Notes: generated from the letters alone by a model not told the origin. DNA of 64,000 bases from Streptomyces lavendofoliae (GCF_014649735.1 NZ_BMTP01000007.1:1-64000), one strand, 5' to 3'; shown: positions 44,186-54,543, counted from the first letter of the stretch. Made by a program: numbers and translations.

Positions 44186-45628
44186 ATGGGGATAGTCGCC
44201 GGGTTGGACAGTTCGTCGGGTTTCACGCGCATCGTCGTCTGCGACACGGAAACGGGTGCGGTGCTGCGGCAGGGCTACGCGCCGCATCCCGTCGAGCCGA
44301 AGGCGACGGAGGTAGACCCGCAGGCGTGGTTGCTGTCGCTGGGCGAGGCCGCGTCGGGCGGGTTGCTCGAAGGTGTCCAGGCGATCGGTGTCTCCGCGCA
44401 GCAGCACGGACTGGTGCCGCTCGACCGGCAGGGCGCGCTGGTGCGGCCCGCGCTGGTGGGCAACGACAAGCGGGCCCAGGTGGCCGCCGCGGACCTCGTC
44501 GAGGGCTTCGGCGGCCGTCAGGCGTGGGCCGAGGCCGTGGGCTGCGTGCCGCAGGCGGCGCAGCCGGTGGCGAAGCTGCGGTGGCTGGCGCGCACGGAGC
44601 CGGAGGCGGCGGCGCGGATCGCGGTGGTGATGCAGCCGCACGACTGGCTGGTGTGGCAGCTGCTGGGCCGGCCGGTGCGGCGGACGACCGACCGGGGCGC
44701 GGCGTCGGGCACGGGCTACTGGTCCGCCGGCACGGGCGCGTACCGCCCGGACCTGGTGGAGCTGGCGCTGGGGCACCAGGCCGCGCTGCCGGAGGTGCTG
44801 GGGCCCGCCGAGGCCGCCGGGATGACCCCGGAGGGGCTGCTGATCTCGGCCGGGACCGGCGAGACGATGGCGGCCGCGCTCGGGCTGGGGCTCGGGCTGG
44901 GGGACGCGGTGGTGTCGCTCGGGGCGTCCGGCTCGGTCATGGCGGTGCACCACGAGGCGCTGGCCGATCCCCGGGGGATGATCACGGCGTTCGCGGACGC
45001 GGCGGGGATGCACCTGCCGGTCGTGCACACGTCGAACGCGGTCCGGGCGTTGCGCGGAACCGCCGGGATGCTGGGCCTGGACGGGGGCCTGGAGGAGCTG
45101 TCGGCGCTGGCGCTGAAGTCGACGCCGGGCGCCTCGGGACTCGTACTGCTGCCGTACCTGGAGGGTGAGCGCACCCCGCAGCTGCCGCACACGGCGGGGA
45201 CGCTGAGCGGGATGCGGCGCGAGTCGATGAAGCCCGAGCACCTGGCGCGGGCGGCGTTCGAGGGCATGCTGTGCTCGCTGGCGGACGCGATGGACGTGCT
45301 GCGCGGGCGGGGTGTGGAGGTGCGGCGGGTCTTCCTGCTGGGGGCGGCCGCCGAGCTGCCCGCGGTGCAGGCGGCGGCGCCGGCGATCTTCGGGGCGCAG
45401 GTGGTCGTCCCCCAGCCGGCCGATTACGCGGCGCTCGGTGCGGCGCGGCAGGCGGCGTGGGCGCTGGGGGTGTCCCAGGGCGTGCTGTCGCCGCAGGCCC
45501 CGCCGGCCTGGCAGGGCGCGGCGGCCCAGGTTTTCGAGCCGGGCGAGGAGCTCGCGGTCGGCCGGGCGGTGCGTCAGCAGTACGGCGCCACGCGCGAGCA
45601 GCTGCACCCGGGGGCCTTCTCCGTCTGA
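44186..45628 (+). CDS. FGGY-family sugar kinase (xylulokinase-like)
   Basis: 480 aa. N-terminal phosphate loop VAGLDSSSGFTRIVV, the substrate region GVSAQQHGLVPLD (xylulokinase-like), RGAASGTGYW, and the ATP-side loop VVSLGASGSVMAVHH. The C-terminal domain has LLGAAAELPAVQ. Probably phosphorylates a ketopentose such as xylulose. No isomerase, transporter or regulator gene is beside it, so the substrate is an inference from the family. Confidence 0.9.
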   Translation: MGIVAGLDSSSGFTRIVVCDTETGAVLRQGYAPHPVEPKATEVDPQAWLLSLGEAASGGLLEGVQAIGVSAQQHGLVPLDRQGALVRPALVGNDKRAQVAAADLVEGFGGRQAWAEAVGCVPQAAQPVAKLRWLARTEPEAAARIAVVMQPHDWLVWQLLGRPVRRTTDRGAASGTGYWSAGTGAYRPDLVELALGHQAALPEVLGPAEAAGMTPEGLLISAGTGETMAAALGLGLGLGDAVVSLGASGSVMAVHHEALADPRGMITAFADAAGMHLPVVHTSNAVRALRGTAGMLGLDGGLEELSALALKSTPGASGLVLLPYLEGERTPQLPHTAGTLSGMRRESMKPEHLARAAFEGMLCSLADAMDVLRGRGVEVRRVFLLGAAAELPAVQAAAPAIFGAQVVVPQPADYAALGAARQAAWALGVSQGVLSPQAPPAWQGAAAQVFEPGEELAVGRAVRQQYGATREQLHPGAFSV

Positions 45629-45703
45629 CGGCGGGGGCGCTCAGGGGGCAAAGGACCGGGAAACCGAGTCGTCGGAGCAGGCGCGTGCGGCGATAGTTGG
45701 ACC

Positions 45704-47437
45704 GTGCTCAGACAACTTCTCCTGATTCATCTGGGGCCGTACAGAAGGCCCATAACGCTGTTGGTGGCTCTGCAGCTGTTGCAGACGTGCGCCACCCTCT
45801 ATCTGCCGACGCTGAACGCGGACATCATCGACAACGGTGTCGTCCGGGGCGACACCGGTTACATCCTCACGTACGGCGCCTGGATGATCGCGGTGTCCGT
45901 GGTCCAGGTGGTGTGCAACATCGGCGCCGTCTACTTCGGCGCGCGTACGGCGGCGGCGCTCGGACGGGATGTGCGGGCGGCGGTCTTCGACCGGGTGCAG
46001 TCGTTCTCTGCGCGGGAGGTCGGGCACTTCGGGGCGCCCTCGCTGATCACGCGGACCACCAACGACGTCCAGCAGGTGCAGATGCTGGTGCTGATGGCGT
46101 TCACGCTGATGGTGTCCGCGCCGATCATGTGTGTGGGCGGCATCGTCATGGCGCTCGGGCAGGACGTGCCGCTGTCCGGGGTCCTGCTCGCGGTGGTGCC
46201 GGTGCTGGGCGTCACCGTGTCGCTGATCGTGCGCCGGATGCGGCCGCTGTTCCGGACGATGCAGGAGCGGCTGGACACGGTGAACCGGGTGCTGCGCGAG
46301 CAGATCACCGGCAACCGCGTGATCCGGGCGTTCGTGAAGGACGCCTACGAGCGGAGGCGGTTCGAGCGCGCCAACACCGAGCTGACCGAGGTGTCGATGT
46401 CGACCGGCCGGCTGATGGCGCTGATGTTCCCCACCGTGATGACGGTGGTGAACCTCTCCAGCGTGGCCGTGGTCTGGTTCGGCGCGCACCGGATCGACGG
46501 CGGCGGGATGGAGATCGGGGCGCTGACGGCGTTCCTGGCCTATCTGATGCAGATAGTGATGGCCGTGATGATGGCCACGTTCATGTTCATGATGGTCCCG
46601 CGCGCCGAGGTGTGCGCCGAGCGCATCGAGGAGGTGCTGCGTACGGAGTCGAGCGTGGTCCCGCCGGTGGCGCCGGTGCGGAAGCTGCTGCGGCGCGGGC
46701 ACCTGGAGGTGCGGGGCGCGGACTTCCGCTACCCGGGTGCCGAGGAGCCGGTGCTGCGCGGGGTGGACCTGGTCGCCCGGCCGGGCGAGACGACGGCGGT
46801 CATCGGTTCGACCGGCAGCGGCAAGTCGACGCTGCTGGGCCTGGTGCCGCGGCTGTTCGACGTGACGGGCGGCGAGGTGCTGGTCGACGGCGTGGACGTG
46901 CGGGAACTCGATCCGGTGCTGATGGCGAAGACGGTGGGCCTGGTGCCGCAGAAGCCGTACCTGTTCTCCGGGACGGTGGCGACGAACCTGCGGTACGGCA
47001 ACCCCGGCGCGACCGACGAGGAGCTGTGGCACGCGCTGGAGGTGGCGCAGGCCGCCGATTTCGTACGGGAGCTGGAGGGTGGCCTGGAGGCGCCGATCTC
47101 GCAGGGCGGGACGAACGTGTCGGGCGGGCAGCGGCAGCGCCTGGCCATCGCGCGGACGCTGGTGCAGCGGCCGGAGATCTACCTGTTCGACGATTCGTTC
47201 TCGGCGCTGGACTACACGACGGACGCCCTGCTGCGGGCGGCGCTGGCGGCGGAGACGGCCGAGGCGACGGTGGTGATCGTGGCCCAGCGGGTGTCGACGA
47301 TCCGGGAAGCCGACCGCATCGTGGTCCTGGACGAGGGCCGGGTCGTGGGGACGGGGCGCCATCCCGAGCTGATGGCGGGCAATGAGACGTACCGGGAGAT
47401 CGTGCTCTCCCAGCTGACCGAGGCGGAGGCTGCCTGA
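45704..47437 (+). CDS. ABC exporter half, degenerate-site subunit
   Basis: 577 aa: an exporter-type membrane domain (six helices, about 15-300) fused to an ATPase. Walker A GSTGSGKST, signature VSGGQRQRLAIART and Walker B YLFDDSFSALD. The catalytic Glu after Walker B is Asp (DD instead of DE), as in the weak site of heterodimeric exporters. The next ABC gene overlaps its stop (TGATG), so the two halves surely assemble together. Substrate unknown (drug or lipid types are common). Confidence 0.95.
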   Translation: MLRQLLLIHLGPYRRPITLLVALQLLQTCATLYLPTLNADIIDNGVVRGDTGYILTYGAWMIAVSVVQVVCNIGAVYFGARTAAALGRDVRAAVFDRVQSFSAREVGHFGAPSLITRTTNDVQQVQMLVLMAFTLMVSAPIMCVGGIVMALGQDVPLSGVLLAVVPVLGVTVSLIVRRMRPLFRTMQERLDTVNRVLREQITGNRVIRAFVKDAYERRRFERANTELTEVSMSTGRLMALMFPTVMTVVNLSSVAVVWFGAHRIDGGGMEIGALTAFLAYLMQIVMAVMMATFMFMMVPRAEVCAERIEEVLRTESSVVPPVAPVRKLLRRGHLEVRGADFRYPGAEEPVLRGVDLVARPGETTAVIGSTGSGKSTLLGLVPRLFDVTGGEVLVDGVDVRELDPVLMAKTVGLVPQKPYLFSGTVATNLRYGNPGATDEELWHALEVAQAADFVRELEGGLEAPISQGGTNVSGGQRQRLAIARTLVQRPEIYLFDDSFSALDYTTDALLRAALAAETAEATVVIVAQRVSTIREADRIVVLDEGRVVGTGRHPELMAGNETYREIVLSQLTEAEAA

Positions 47438-49401
47438 TGGCGGGGCCGGCGGGACGGATGATGGCCGGGGCCGGGGGCCCCGGCCAGCGGTCGATGGACT
47501 TCAGGGGATCGGGGAAGCGGCTGCTGCGGCAGCTGAGACCGGAGAAGGCCACGCTGTGGCTGATGCTGGCGGCCGGGGTGCTGAGCGTGGCGCTGTCGGT
47601 GGTCGGGCCGAAGATCCTGGGCCGGGCGACGGACCTGATCTTCGCGGGCGTGGTCGGGCGGCAGACGCCGGACGGGCTCACCAAGGAGCAGGCCCTGGCG
47701 GGGCTGCGGGCCGACGGGGACGACGGGCTCGCGGACATGCTGTCGGGGGTGGACTTCCACCCCGGGCAGGGCATCGACTTCGGCGCGGTCGCGGGCGTGC
47801 TGATGGTCGTGCTGGTGGTGTACCTGGTGGCCGGGCTGCTGATGCTGGTGTCGACGCGCATGTCGATCCGGGTGATCAACCGGACCGTGTACCGGCTCCG
47901 GGAGGACGTACAGGCCAAGCTGGAGCGGCTGCCGCTGGCGTACTTCGACCGGGCGAAGCGCGGGGAGGTGCTGAGCCGGGCGACGAACGACATCGACAAC
48001 ATCTCGCAGACCATGCAGCAGACCATGGGCCAGCTGATCAACTCGGCGCTGACCATCGTCGGCGTGCTGGTGATGATGTTCTGGATCTCGCCGCTGCTGG
48101 CGCTGGTCGCGCTGGTGACGGTGCCGCTGTCGGTGGTCGTGGCGACGCGGGTCGGCAAGCGGTCGCAGCCGCACTTCGTGCAGCAGTGGAAGTCGACGGG
48201 CCGGCTGAACGCGCACGTCGAGGAGATGTACACCGGGCACGCGCTGGTGAAGGTGTTCGGGCGGCAGGACGAGTCGGCGGCCGACTTCCGCGAGCAGAAC
48301 GAGGCGCTGTACGAGGCCGGGTTCCGGGCGCAGTTCAACAGCGGGATCATGCAGCCGCTGATGTTCTTCATCTCGAACCTCAACTACGTCCTGGTCGCGG
48401 TGGTGGGCGGGCTGCGCGTCGCGTCCGGGACGCTGTCCATCGGTGACGTGCAGGCGTTCATCCAGTACTCGCGGCAGTTCTCGATGCCGCTGACGCAGGT
48501 GGCGTCGATGGCGAACCTGGTGCAGTCCGGGGTGGCGTCCGCGGAGCGGGTCTTCGAGCTGCTGGACGCGGAGGAGCAGGAGTCGGACGCCCCGCGCCCC
48601 GCCGGGCGGCCGGCGGAACCGGTGGGGCCGGCGGAGCGGGTGTCGAAGGGGCGGGTGACGCTGGAGAAGGTCTCGTTCCGCTACGACCCGGACCGGCCGC
48701 TCATCGAGGACCTGTCCCTGTCGGTGGAGCCGGGCCAGACGGTCGCGATCGTCGGTCCGACGGGCGCCGGCAAGACCACGCTCGTCAACCTGCTGATGCG
48801 GTTCTACGAGGTGACCGGCGGCCGTGTCCTGCTGGACGGGGTCGACGCGACGGAGCTCACGCGCGACGAGCTGCGGTCCCGCATCGGCATGGTGCTCCAG
48901 GACACCTGGCTGTTCGGCGGCACGATCGCCGACAACATCGCCTACGGCGCGCCGGAGTCGCGCGGGGTGACCCGGGAGGAGATCGAAGAGGCGGCCCGGG
49001 CCGCGCACGCCGACCGGTTCGTCCGGACGCTGCCGGACGGGTACGACACCGTCATCGACGACGAGGGCGCGGGTGTCAGCGCGGGTGAGAAGCAGTTGAT
49101 CACCATCGCGCGGGCGTTCCTGTCGGACCCGGTGATCCTGGTGCTGGACGAGGCGACCAGCTCCGTCGACACCCGGACCGAGGTGCTCATCCAGAAGGCG
49201 ATGGCCCGGCTGGCGCACGGGCGGACGAGCTTCGTCATCGCCCACCGGCTGTCGACGATCCGGGACGCGGACGTGATCCTGGTGATGGAGAACGGGGCGA
49301 TCGTCGAACAGGGCACGCACGAGGAGCTGCTGGCCGCGCAGGGCGCCTACGCCCGCCTGTACGCGGCCCAGTTCGCCCAGGCGGTGGCGGAGGTCGACTG
49401 A
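47437..49401 (+). CDS. ABC exporter half, catalytic subunit
   Basis: 654 aa. Membrane domain with a large extra loop between helices 1 and 2 (about residues 65-115), then the ATPase: Walker A GPTGAGKTT, a changed signature VSAGEKQLITIAR and a full Walker B with catalytic Glu, VLVLDEATSSVD. The changed signature faces the weak site formed with the first subunit, so the heterodimer has one complete and one degenerate site, as in BmrCD or TM287/288 (family knowledge). A 32-bp palindromic terminator follows. Confidence 0.95.
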   Translation: MAGPAGRMMAGAGGPGQRSMDFRGSGKRLLRQLRPEKATLWLMLAAGVLSVALSVVGPKILGRATDLIFAGVVGRQTPDGLTKEQALAGLRADGDDGLADMLSGVDFHPGQGIDFGAVAGVLMVVLVVYLVAGLLMLVSTRMSIRVINRTVYRLREDVQAKLERLPLAYFDRAKRGEVLSRATNDIDNISQTMQQTMGQLINSALTIVGVLVMMFWISPLLALVALVTVPLSVVVATRVGKRSQPHFVQQWKSTGRLNAHVEEMYTGHALVKVFGRQDESAADFREQNEALYEAGFRAQFNSGIMQPLMFFISNLNYVLVAVVGGLRVASGTLSIGDVQAFIQYSRQFSMPLTQVASMANLVQSGVASAERVFELLDAEEQESDAPRPAGRPAEPVGPAERVSKGRVTLEKVSFRYDPDRPLIEDLSLSVEPGQTVAIVGPTGAGKTTLVNLLMRFYEVTGGRVLLDGVDATELTRDELRSRIGMVLQDTWLFGGTIADNIAYGAPESRGVTREEIEEAARAAHADRFVRTLPDGYDTVIDDEGAGVSAGEKQLITIARAFLSDPVILVLDEATSSVDTRTEVLIQKAMARLAHGRTSFVIAHRLSTIRDADVILVMENGAIVEQGTHEELLAAQGAYARLYAAQFAQAVAEVD

Positions 49402-49402
49402 C

Positions 49403-49434
49403 GCGCCACCGGCCCGGCGCCGGGCCGGTGGCGC
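49403..49434. terminator. palindromic terminator between ABC exporter and sigma factor
   Basis: Perfect 32-bp palindrome (16 bp per arm) directly after the exporter stop. The convergent sigma factor gene ends at 49507, so it may stop transcription from both sides. Confidence 0.72.
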
Positions 49435-49470
49435 CGTGGCCGGCGGACCGGCGCCGTGGCCGGCGGGCCG
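49431..49470. repeat. 20-bp near-perfect tandem repeat
   Basis: GCGCCGTGGCCGGCGGACCG (49431-49450) is followed by a copy differing only at base 17 (49451-49470), overlapping the right edge of the terminator palindrome. Confidence 0.7.
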
Positions 49471-49506
49471 CGATGGCCGGCGCGGCACCGTCCCGGGGGC
49501 GCCCGG

Positions 49507-50778
49507 TCAGTCGAGGTAGCCGCGGAGTTGGTCGGCGAAGGCGTGGTCGCGGAGTTTGCCGAGCGTCTTGGACTCGATCTGGCGGATGCGTTCGCGCGTC
49601 ACGCCGAAGATGCGGCCGATCTCCTCCAGGGTGCGGGGCCGGCCGTCGACGAGTCCGTAGCGGAGCTGGACGACCTTGCGTTCCCGCTCGCCCAGCGTGG
49701 ACAGGACGGCCTCCAGGTGCTCGCGCAGCAGCAGGAACGCCGCGGACTCCACGGGGGACGCGGCGTCGCCGTCCTCGATGAGGTCGCCGAGCGCCACGTC
49801 GTCCTCCTCGCCGACCGGGGCGTGCAGGGAGACCGGTTCCTGGGCGAGGCGCAGCACCTCGCCGACCCGTTCGGGCGCCAGGTCGAGGTGGGCGGCGACC
49901 TCGGCGTGGGTGGGCTCGCAGCCGCGTTCCTGGAGCATCCGGCGCTGGACCCGTACGACCCGGTTGATCAGCTCGACGACGTGGACCGGGACGCGGATGG
50001 TGCGGGCCTGGTCGGCGAGCGCGCGGGACATGGCCTGCCGTATCCACCAGGTGGCGTACGTGGAGAACTTGTAGCCGCGCGCGTAGTCGAACTTCTCGAC
50101 CGCCCGGATCAGGCCGAGGTTGCCCTCCTGGACGAGGTCGAGCATGGTCAGGCCCCGGCCGACGTACCGCTTCGCCACGGAGACGACGAGGCGCAGGTTG
50201 GCCTCTATCAGCCGGCGCTTGGCCATCCGGCCCATGACGACCAGCCGGTCGAGGTCCAGGGCCAGCTGGGAGTCCAGGTCGGGGGTGCCGGCGAGTTTCT
50301 CCTCGGCGAAGAGTCCCGCTTCGACACGGCGGGCCAGTTCGACCTCCTCGGCGGCGGTGAGGAGCGGTATGCGGCCGATCTCGCGCAGGTACTGGCGGAA
50401 GAGGTCGGAGGACGGGCCGCCGCCGGCCGCCTCGGCGGCGGCACGGCTCCGCGGGGAGGGCGCCTGCTCGGGTTCGTCCGGATCCGGTACGGCGTCGGGC
50501 AGGACCTCCGGGTGGTGGGCCGGGATGCCCTGTACGGGGACGGCGATGGCCGTGGCCGTGGCCGGGTCGATGTCGGTCAGGGTCCGGGTCTGCACGAGGG
50601 CGACCTCCAGGGTGATCGCTGCCGGTTCGGGGGCGTGCGGCAGCGGGACGGCGGCGGCCGCGCCGCTGTTCTCCGTCCCGTACTCGATGAGCGGATCCGC
50701 GGGGGTGTGGCGCACACCGTCGGTGGGCCGGCCGCGCTCCGAGGACTCAGGCACCGCCCCCAGTGTGGGGTACGACAC
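49507..50778 (-). CDS. hrdA: RNA polymerase sigma-70 factor, HrdA-like
   Basis: About 423 aa from the GTG at 50778. A poorly conserved acidic N-terminal part (about 110 residues) precedes region 1.2 ([20 protein letters not shown]), region 2 with [19 protein letters not shown], region 3, and region 4 with [19 protein letters not shown]. It lacks the very long Lys/Ala-rich head of HrdB, so it is one of the alternative principal-like sigma factors. The position between this ABC pair and the primase gene matches S. coelicolor hrdA (from memory). Confidence 0.88.
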   Translation of the reverse strand: MSYPTLGAVPESSERGRPTDGVRHTPADPLIEYGTENSGAAAAVPLPHAPEPAAITLEVALVQTRTLTDIDPATATAIAVPVQGIPAHHPEVLPDAVPDPDEPEQAPSPRSRAAAEAAGGGPSSDLFRQYLREIGRIPLLTAAEEVELARRVEAGLFAEEKLAGTPDLDSQLALDLDRLVVMGRMAKRRLIEANLRLVVSVAKRYVGRGLTMLDLVQEGNLGLIRAVEKFDYARGYKFSTYATWWIRQAMSRALADQARTIRVPVHVVELINRVVRVQRRMLQERGCEPTHAEVAAHLDLAPERVGEVLRLAQEPVSLHAPVGEEDDVALGDLIEDGDAASPVESAAFLLLREHLEAVLSTLGERERKVVQLRYGLVDGRPRTLEEIGRIFGVTRERIRQIESKTLGKLRDHAFADQLRGYLD

Positions 50779-50957
50779 ATCACCGCCAGTAGGGGCGTGC
50801 GACCACTTTTTGCGACCGTCCGGTGACAGCGCGCGGTGGGGACGCGGTGGCACCGGGGTTCCGCGCGGCGCGGGGGGACGAAGTGTCCCGTGCCCGGGGG
50901 CGATCCCGCACACAGTGTCGAACGCCCGCGCGGGGAGCCGCTGGTTAGGGTCGCGCC

Positions 50958-51302
50958 ATGACGCAGAGTCTCGCTCTCCACATCGCCGACGCCGAACTCG
51001 AACCCGAGCCGCTCGATCCGGCGCGGATCGTCTCCGGCACCCCCGAGGTGACCGGCAGGGTGGTGTGGGAGTCGGAGGACGGCAAGCGGATCCGGGGGAT
51101 CTGGCAGATCACCCCGGGCGTGGTCACCGACACCGAGGCGGACGAGCTGTTCGTGGTGATCAGCGGCTCGGCGACCGTCGAGGTCGAGGGCGGACCCACG
51201 CTGCACGTCGGCCCCGGGGACATGGGGGTGCTGCGCGAGGGCGACCGGACGACGTGGACGGTGCACCGGACGCTTCGCAAGGCGTACGCGATCGACCTGT
51301 AG
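50958..51302 (+). CDS. cupin domain protein
   Basis: 114 aa single cupin of the cupin_3/DUF861 type: [24 protein letters not shown] followed by [26 protein letters not shown]. The metal-binding residues are not the full His set of enzymatic cupins, so this could be a binding or (R)-ureidoglycine-like domain. It is monocistronic, between hrdA (divergent) and dnaG (convergent). Confidence 0.85.
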   Translation: MTQSLALHIADAELEPEPLDPARIVSGTPEVTGRVVWESEDGKRIRGIWQITPGVVTDTEADELFVVISGSATVEVEGGPTLHVGPGDMGVLREGDRTTWTVHRTLRKAYAIDL

Positions 51303-51324
51303 GGACCGGGGCCGGCGCAGGGGA

Positions 51325-53226
51325 CTACAGCGCGGCGGCGCCGAGGTTGCGCAGCGACTGGGCGTACTGCTGGAGGACCCACAGCTCGTTCTGGACGGCG
51401 GCCAGGTGGTCCGGGTCGCCGTGCGTGCCGAGGCGGGCGAGGGAGCCCTGGACGTCGTGGATCCGGCGGTCGACGGCCCGCAGGCGGACCTGGACGAGCT
51501 GGTCGCCCGCGTACGTCTCGTCGACGGTTCGTCCGTGGATGACCTCCACGGCCAGCTCCGTGACGAGCGCGCGGACCGTGTCGTCGGGCGCGGCGTCCCG
51601 GACGCGCGCCAGGTAGCCGGCGGTGTCGCCGACGCCCTGTTCGGCGCCGCCCGCCTCCGCGATGGTGCGGCGGACCGCGGCGTACGGCGGGGCGGTGAAC
51701 TCGTCGGCGCCGTACGCGTCGAAGGCGGGTGAGACGAGGGCGGGGTGCTGGAGCGCCAGCTTCAGCAGCTCCCGCTCGGTGCGGTGGGCCGGGCTGCGCA
51801 GATTCAGCGCCGGGCCCGAGGCGGCGGGGGCCCGCGCCGCGGACGGGGCGGGCGCGGGGCGGGCGGCGGGCGCGGGGCCCCGGCCGCCGCGGTCCCTGGC
51901 CCAGCGGGCGAACTGGGCGACGCGCTTGACGACGAACTGGGTGTCGAGGATGCCGAGCATGCCCGCGAGCTGCACGGCGACCTCGTGCTGCGACGCGGTG
52001 TTCTTGATGCGGGCGACGACGGGCGCGGCCTCGTCGAGGGCGGCGGCGCGGCCGGCCGGGGTCTCCAGGTCGTACCGGCCCACGATCTGGCGCAGCGCGA
52101 ACTCGAAGAGCGGGGTGCGGGGCTCGACGAGGTCGGCGACCGCCTCGTCGCCCTTGGCGAGGCGCAGGTCGCAGGGGTCCATGCCGTCCGGGGCGATGGC
52201 GATGTAGGTCTCGGCGGCGAACTTCTGGTCGTCCTCGAAGGCCCGCAGCGCGGCCTTCTGGCCCGCGGCGTCGCCGTCGAAGGTGAAGATGACGCGGGCC
52301 GAGCCGTTGTCCATCAGCAGCCGGCGGAGGATCTTGATGTGGTCGCCGCCGAAGGCGGTGCCGCAGGTGGCGATGGCGGTGGTGACGCCCGCGAGGTGGC
52401 AGGCCATGACGTCGGTGTAGCCCTCGACGACGACGGCCCGGCTGGACTTGGCGATGTCCTTCTTGGCCAGGTCGATGCCGTACAGCACCTGGGACTTCTT
52501 GTAGATCGGCGTCTCGGGCGTGTTGAGGTACTTGGGCCCGTTGTCGTCGTCACGGAGCTTGCGGGCGCCGAAGCCGACGACGTCGCCGCCGACGTCCCGG
52601 ATCGGCCACATCAGGCGGCCGCGGAACCGGTCGATGGGGTTGCGCCGGGACTCCTGGGAGAGCCCGGAGAGGAGCAGCTCCTTGTCGGTGAAGCCCTTGC
52701 CGCGCAGGTGGCGGGTGAGGTGGTCCCAGCCGGCCGGGCTGTAGCCGACGCCGAAGTGCTGGGCGGCGGCCTGGTCGAAGCCGCGCTCGGCGAGGAACTT
52801 GCGCCCGATCTCCGCCTCGGCGCCGTCGAGTTGCTCGGCGTAGAACTGGGCGGCGGCCTTGTGGGCCTCGATCAGCCGGATCCGCTCGCCGCGCTGGTGG
52901 CCGGGGTTGTACCCGCCCTCCTCGTAGCGCAGGGTGATGCCCGCCTTGGCGGCGAGGCGCTCGACCGTCTCCGAGAAGGAGAGGTGGTCGATCTTCATCA
53001 CGAAGGCGATGGTGTCCCCGCCCTCCTGGCAGCCGAAGCAGTGGAAGAGGCCCTTGCTGGGGCTGACCTGGAAGGAGGGGGACTTCTCGTCGTGGAAGGG
53101 GCACAGTCCCTTGAGGTTGCCGCCGCCGGCGCTGCGGAGCTGGAGGTACTCGGACACGACGGCGTCGATCGGGACCGCGTCCCGTACCGCCTTCACGTCG
53201 TCATCGTTGATCCTGCCGCCTGCCAC
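51325..53226 (-). CDS. dnaG: DNA primase
   Basis: 633 aa. It makes RNA primers for lagging-strand synthesis. The N-terminal CHC2 zinc finger (CPFHDEKSPSFQ, then FHCFGCQEGGD) is followed by the catalytic TOPRIM core with VVVEGYTDVMA and FTFDGDAAGQKA, and then a C-terminal helicase-binding domain after an Ala/Pro-rich linker (about 445-475). ATG start with GGCAGGCGG-type spacing is acceptable. Gene order here matches S. coelicolor. Confidence 0.97.
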   Translation of the reverse strand: MAGGRINDDDVKAVRDAVPIDAVVSEYLQLRSAGGGNLKGLCPFHDEKSPSFQVSPSKGLFHCFGCQEGGDTIAFVMKIDHLSFSETVERLAAKAGITLRYEEGGYNPGHQRGERIRLIEAHKAAAQFYAEQLDGAEAEIGRKFLAERGFDQAAAQHFGVGYSPAGWDHLTRHLRGKGFTDKELLLSGLSQESRRNPIDRFRGRLMWPIRDVGGDVVGFGARKLRDDDNGPKYLNTPETPIYKKSQVLYGIDLAKKDIAKSSRAVVVEGYTDVMACHLAGVTTAIATCGTAFGGDHIKILRRLLMDNGSARVIFTFDGDAAGQKAALRAFEDDQKFAAETYIAIAPDGMDPCDLRLAKGDEAVADLVEPRTPLFEFALRQIVGRYDLETPAGRAAALDEAAPVVARIKNTASQHEVAVQLAGMLGILDTQFVVKRVAQFARWARDRGGRGPAPAARPAPAPSAARAPAASGPALNLRSPAHRTERELLKLALQHPALVSPAFDAYGADEFTAPPYAAVRRTIAEAGGAEQGVGDTAGYLARVRDAAPDDTVRALVTELAVEVIHGRTVDETYAGDQLVQVRLRAVDRRIHDVQGSLARLGTHGDPDHLAAVQNELWVLQQYAQSLRNLGAAAL

Positions 53227-53274
53227 CCCTGAATCTTACGGCGGTGTGGGCGCCGGTCCGGCGGGAACCGGGCG

Positions 53275-54543
53275 CTACGGCCGGGGCAGGACGGCGGTGA
53301 GGGGCGTCGAGGGGTCGGCGAGGGCCTCGGGGTCCACGGGCGCACCGGAGCGGACGAGTTCCTGGACGGCGGGTGTGACGTCCCACACATTCACGTTCAT
53401 CCCGGCCAGCACCCTGCGGTCCTTCAGCCAGAAGGCGACGAACTCGCGCCTGCCGGCGTCGCCGCGGATCACCACCTGGTCGTAGGTGCCGGGCGGGGCC
53501 CAGCCGCTGTACTCCATGCCGAGGTCGTACTGGTCGGAGAAGAAGTACGGGATCCGGTCGTGGGTGACGTCCCGGCCGAGCATGGCGCGGGCGGCGGCGG
53601 GGCCGCCGTGGAGGGCGTTGGCCCAGTGCTCGACCCGCAGCCGGGTGCGGAGGAGGGGGTGCTCGGCGGCGGCCACGTCCCCGGCGGCGTGGATGTCGGG
53701 GTCGGAGGTGCGCAGCGACGCGTCGACGGCGATGCCTCCGCCGTGGGCGCGGTCCACGAGGGCGAGGCCGGCGTTCTCGGCGAGGGTGGTGCGGGGGGTG
53801 GCGCCGACGGCGATCAGCACGGCGTGGGCGGGGTGCTCGTCGCCGTCGTCGGTGCGGGCGGCCAGCACCATGCCGTCCTGGCCGATGATCTCGGTGAGGT
53901 GGGTGCCGAACCGGAAGCGGACGCCGTGCCCGGCGTGCAGATCGGCGAAGAGCTGGCCCAGCTCGGGGCCGACGGCGTGGTGGAGGGGGGTGGGGGCGGG
54001 CTCGACGACGGTGACCTCGGCGCCGTACGCCCGCGCGGCGGCGGCGGCCTCCAGGCCGATCCAGCCGGCTCCGGCGATGACCAGGTGGCCGTTGTCGCGG
54101 CCGAGGGCGGCGAGGGTCCCCTGGAGCAGGTCGGCGTGGGCGAGCCGCCGCAGGTGGTGGACGCCGGCGAGATCGGTGCCGGGGATGTCGAGGTGGCGCG
54201 GTGCGGAACCGGTGGCCAGCAGCAGCTTGTCGTAGCCGATGGTGGTGCCGTCGCCGAGGCGGACCGTCCGGGCGGCGCGGTCGACGGCGGTGACGGGCTG
54301 GCCGAGGTGCAGTTCGACGTCGTTCTCGGCGTACCAGGGGGACTCGTGGACGAAGACCCGCTCCCGCGGGTCCTTGCCGGTGAGGTAGCCCTTGGACAGC
54401 GGCGGGCGCTCGTAGGGCGGGTCGACCTCGTCACCGATGAGGATGACCCGGCCGTTGAACCCCTCGGCGCGGAGTGTCTCCGCCGCCTTCACCCCGGCCA
54501 GTCCCCCGCCGACGATGACGAAGGTCTGATCTGCGTCGACCAC
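53275..54543 (-). CDS. FAD-dependent ferredoxin reductase-like oxidoreductase
   Basis: 422 aa. The FAD site FVIVGGGLAGVKAAETLRAEGF, the NAD site LVIAGAGWIGLEAAAAARAYG and HAAGDVAAAEH (second FAD motif) define the class. The C-terminal domain is that of ferredoxin/rhodocoxin reductases. It probably passes electrons from NAD(P)H to a ferredoxin or rubredoxin. GTG start at 54543 behind AGGAGG. No ferredoxin or P450 is adjacent; a link to the nitrate reductase 4 kb away is possible but not shown. Confidence 0.92.
   Translation of the reverse strand: MVDADQTFVIVGGGLAGVKAAETLRAEGFNGRVILIGDEVDPPYERPPLSKGYLTGKDPRERVFVHESPWYAENDVELHLGQPVTAVDRAARTVRLGDGTTIGYDKLLLATGSAPRHLDIPGTDLAGVHHLRRLAHADLLQGTLAALGRDNGHLVIAGAGWIGLEAAAAARAYGAEVTVVEPAPTPLHHAVGPELGQLFADLHAGHGVRFRFGTHLTEIIGQDGMVLAARTDDGDEHPAHAVLIAVGATPRTTLAENAGLALVDRAHGGGIAVDASLRTSDPDIHAAGDVAAAEHPLLRTRLRVEHWANALHGGPAAARAMLGRDVTHDRIPYFFSDQYDLGMEYSGWAPPGTYDQVVIRGDAGRREFVAFWLKDRRVLAGMNVNVWDVTPAVQELVRSGAPVDPEALADPSTPLTAVLPRP

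Noticed and set aside
43864..45628. Sugar utilisation operon around the FGGY kinase
   Set aside because: No isomerase, sugar transporter or regulator genes flank it; only the kinase and a YtxH-like gene are there.
47212..49488. Long minus-strand open frame opposite the second ABC exporter gene
   Set aside because: His/Arg-rich shadow of the exporter gene with no recognisable domain.
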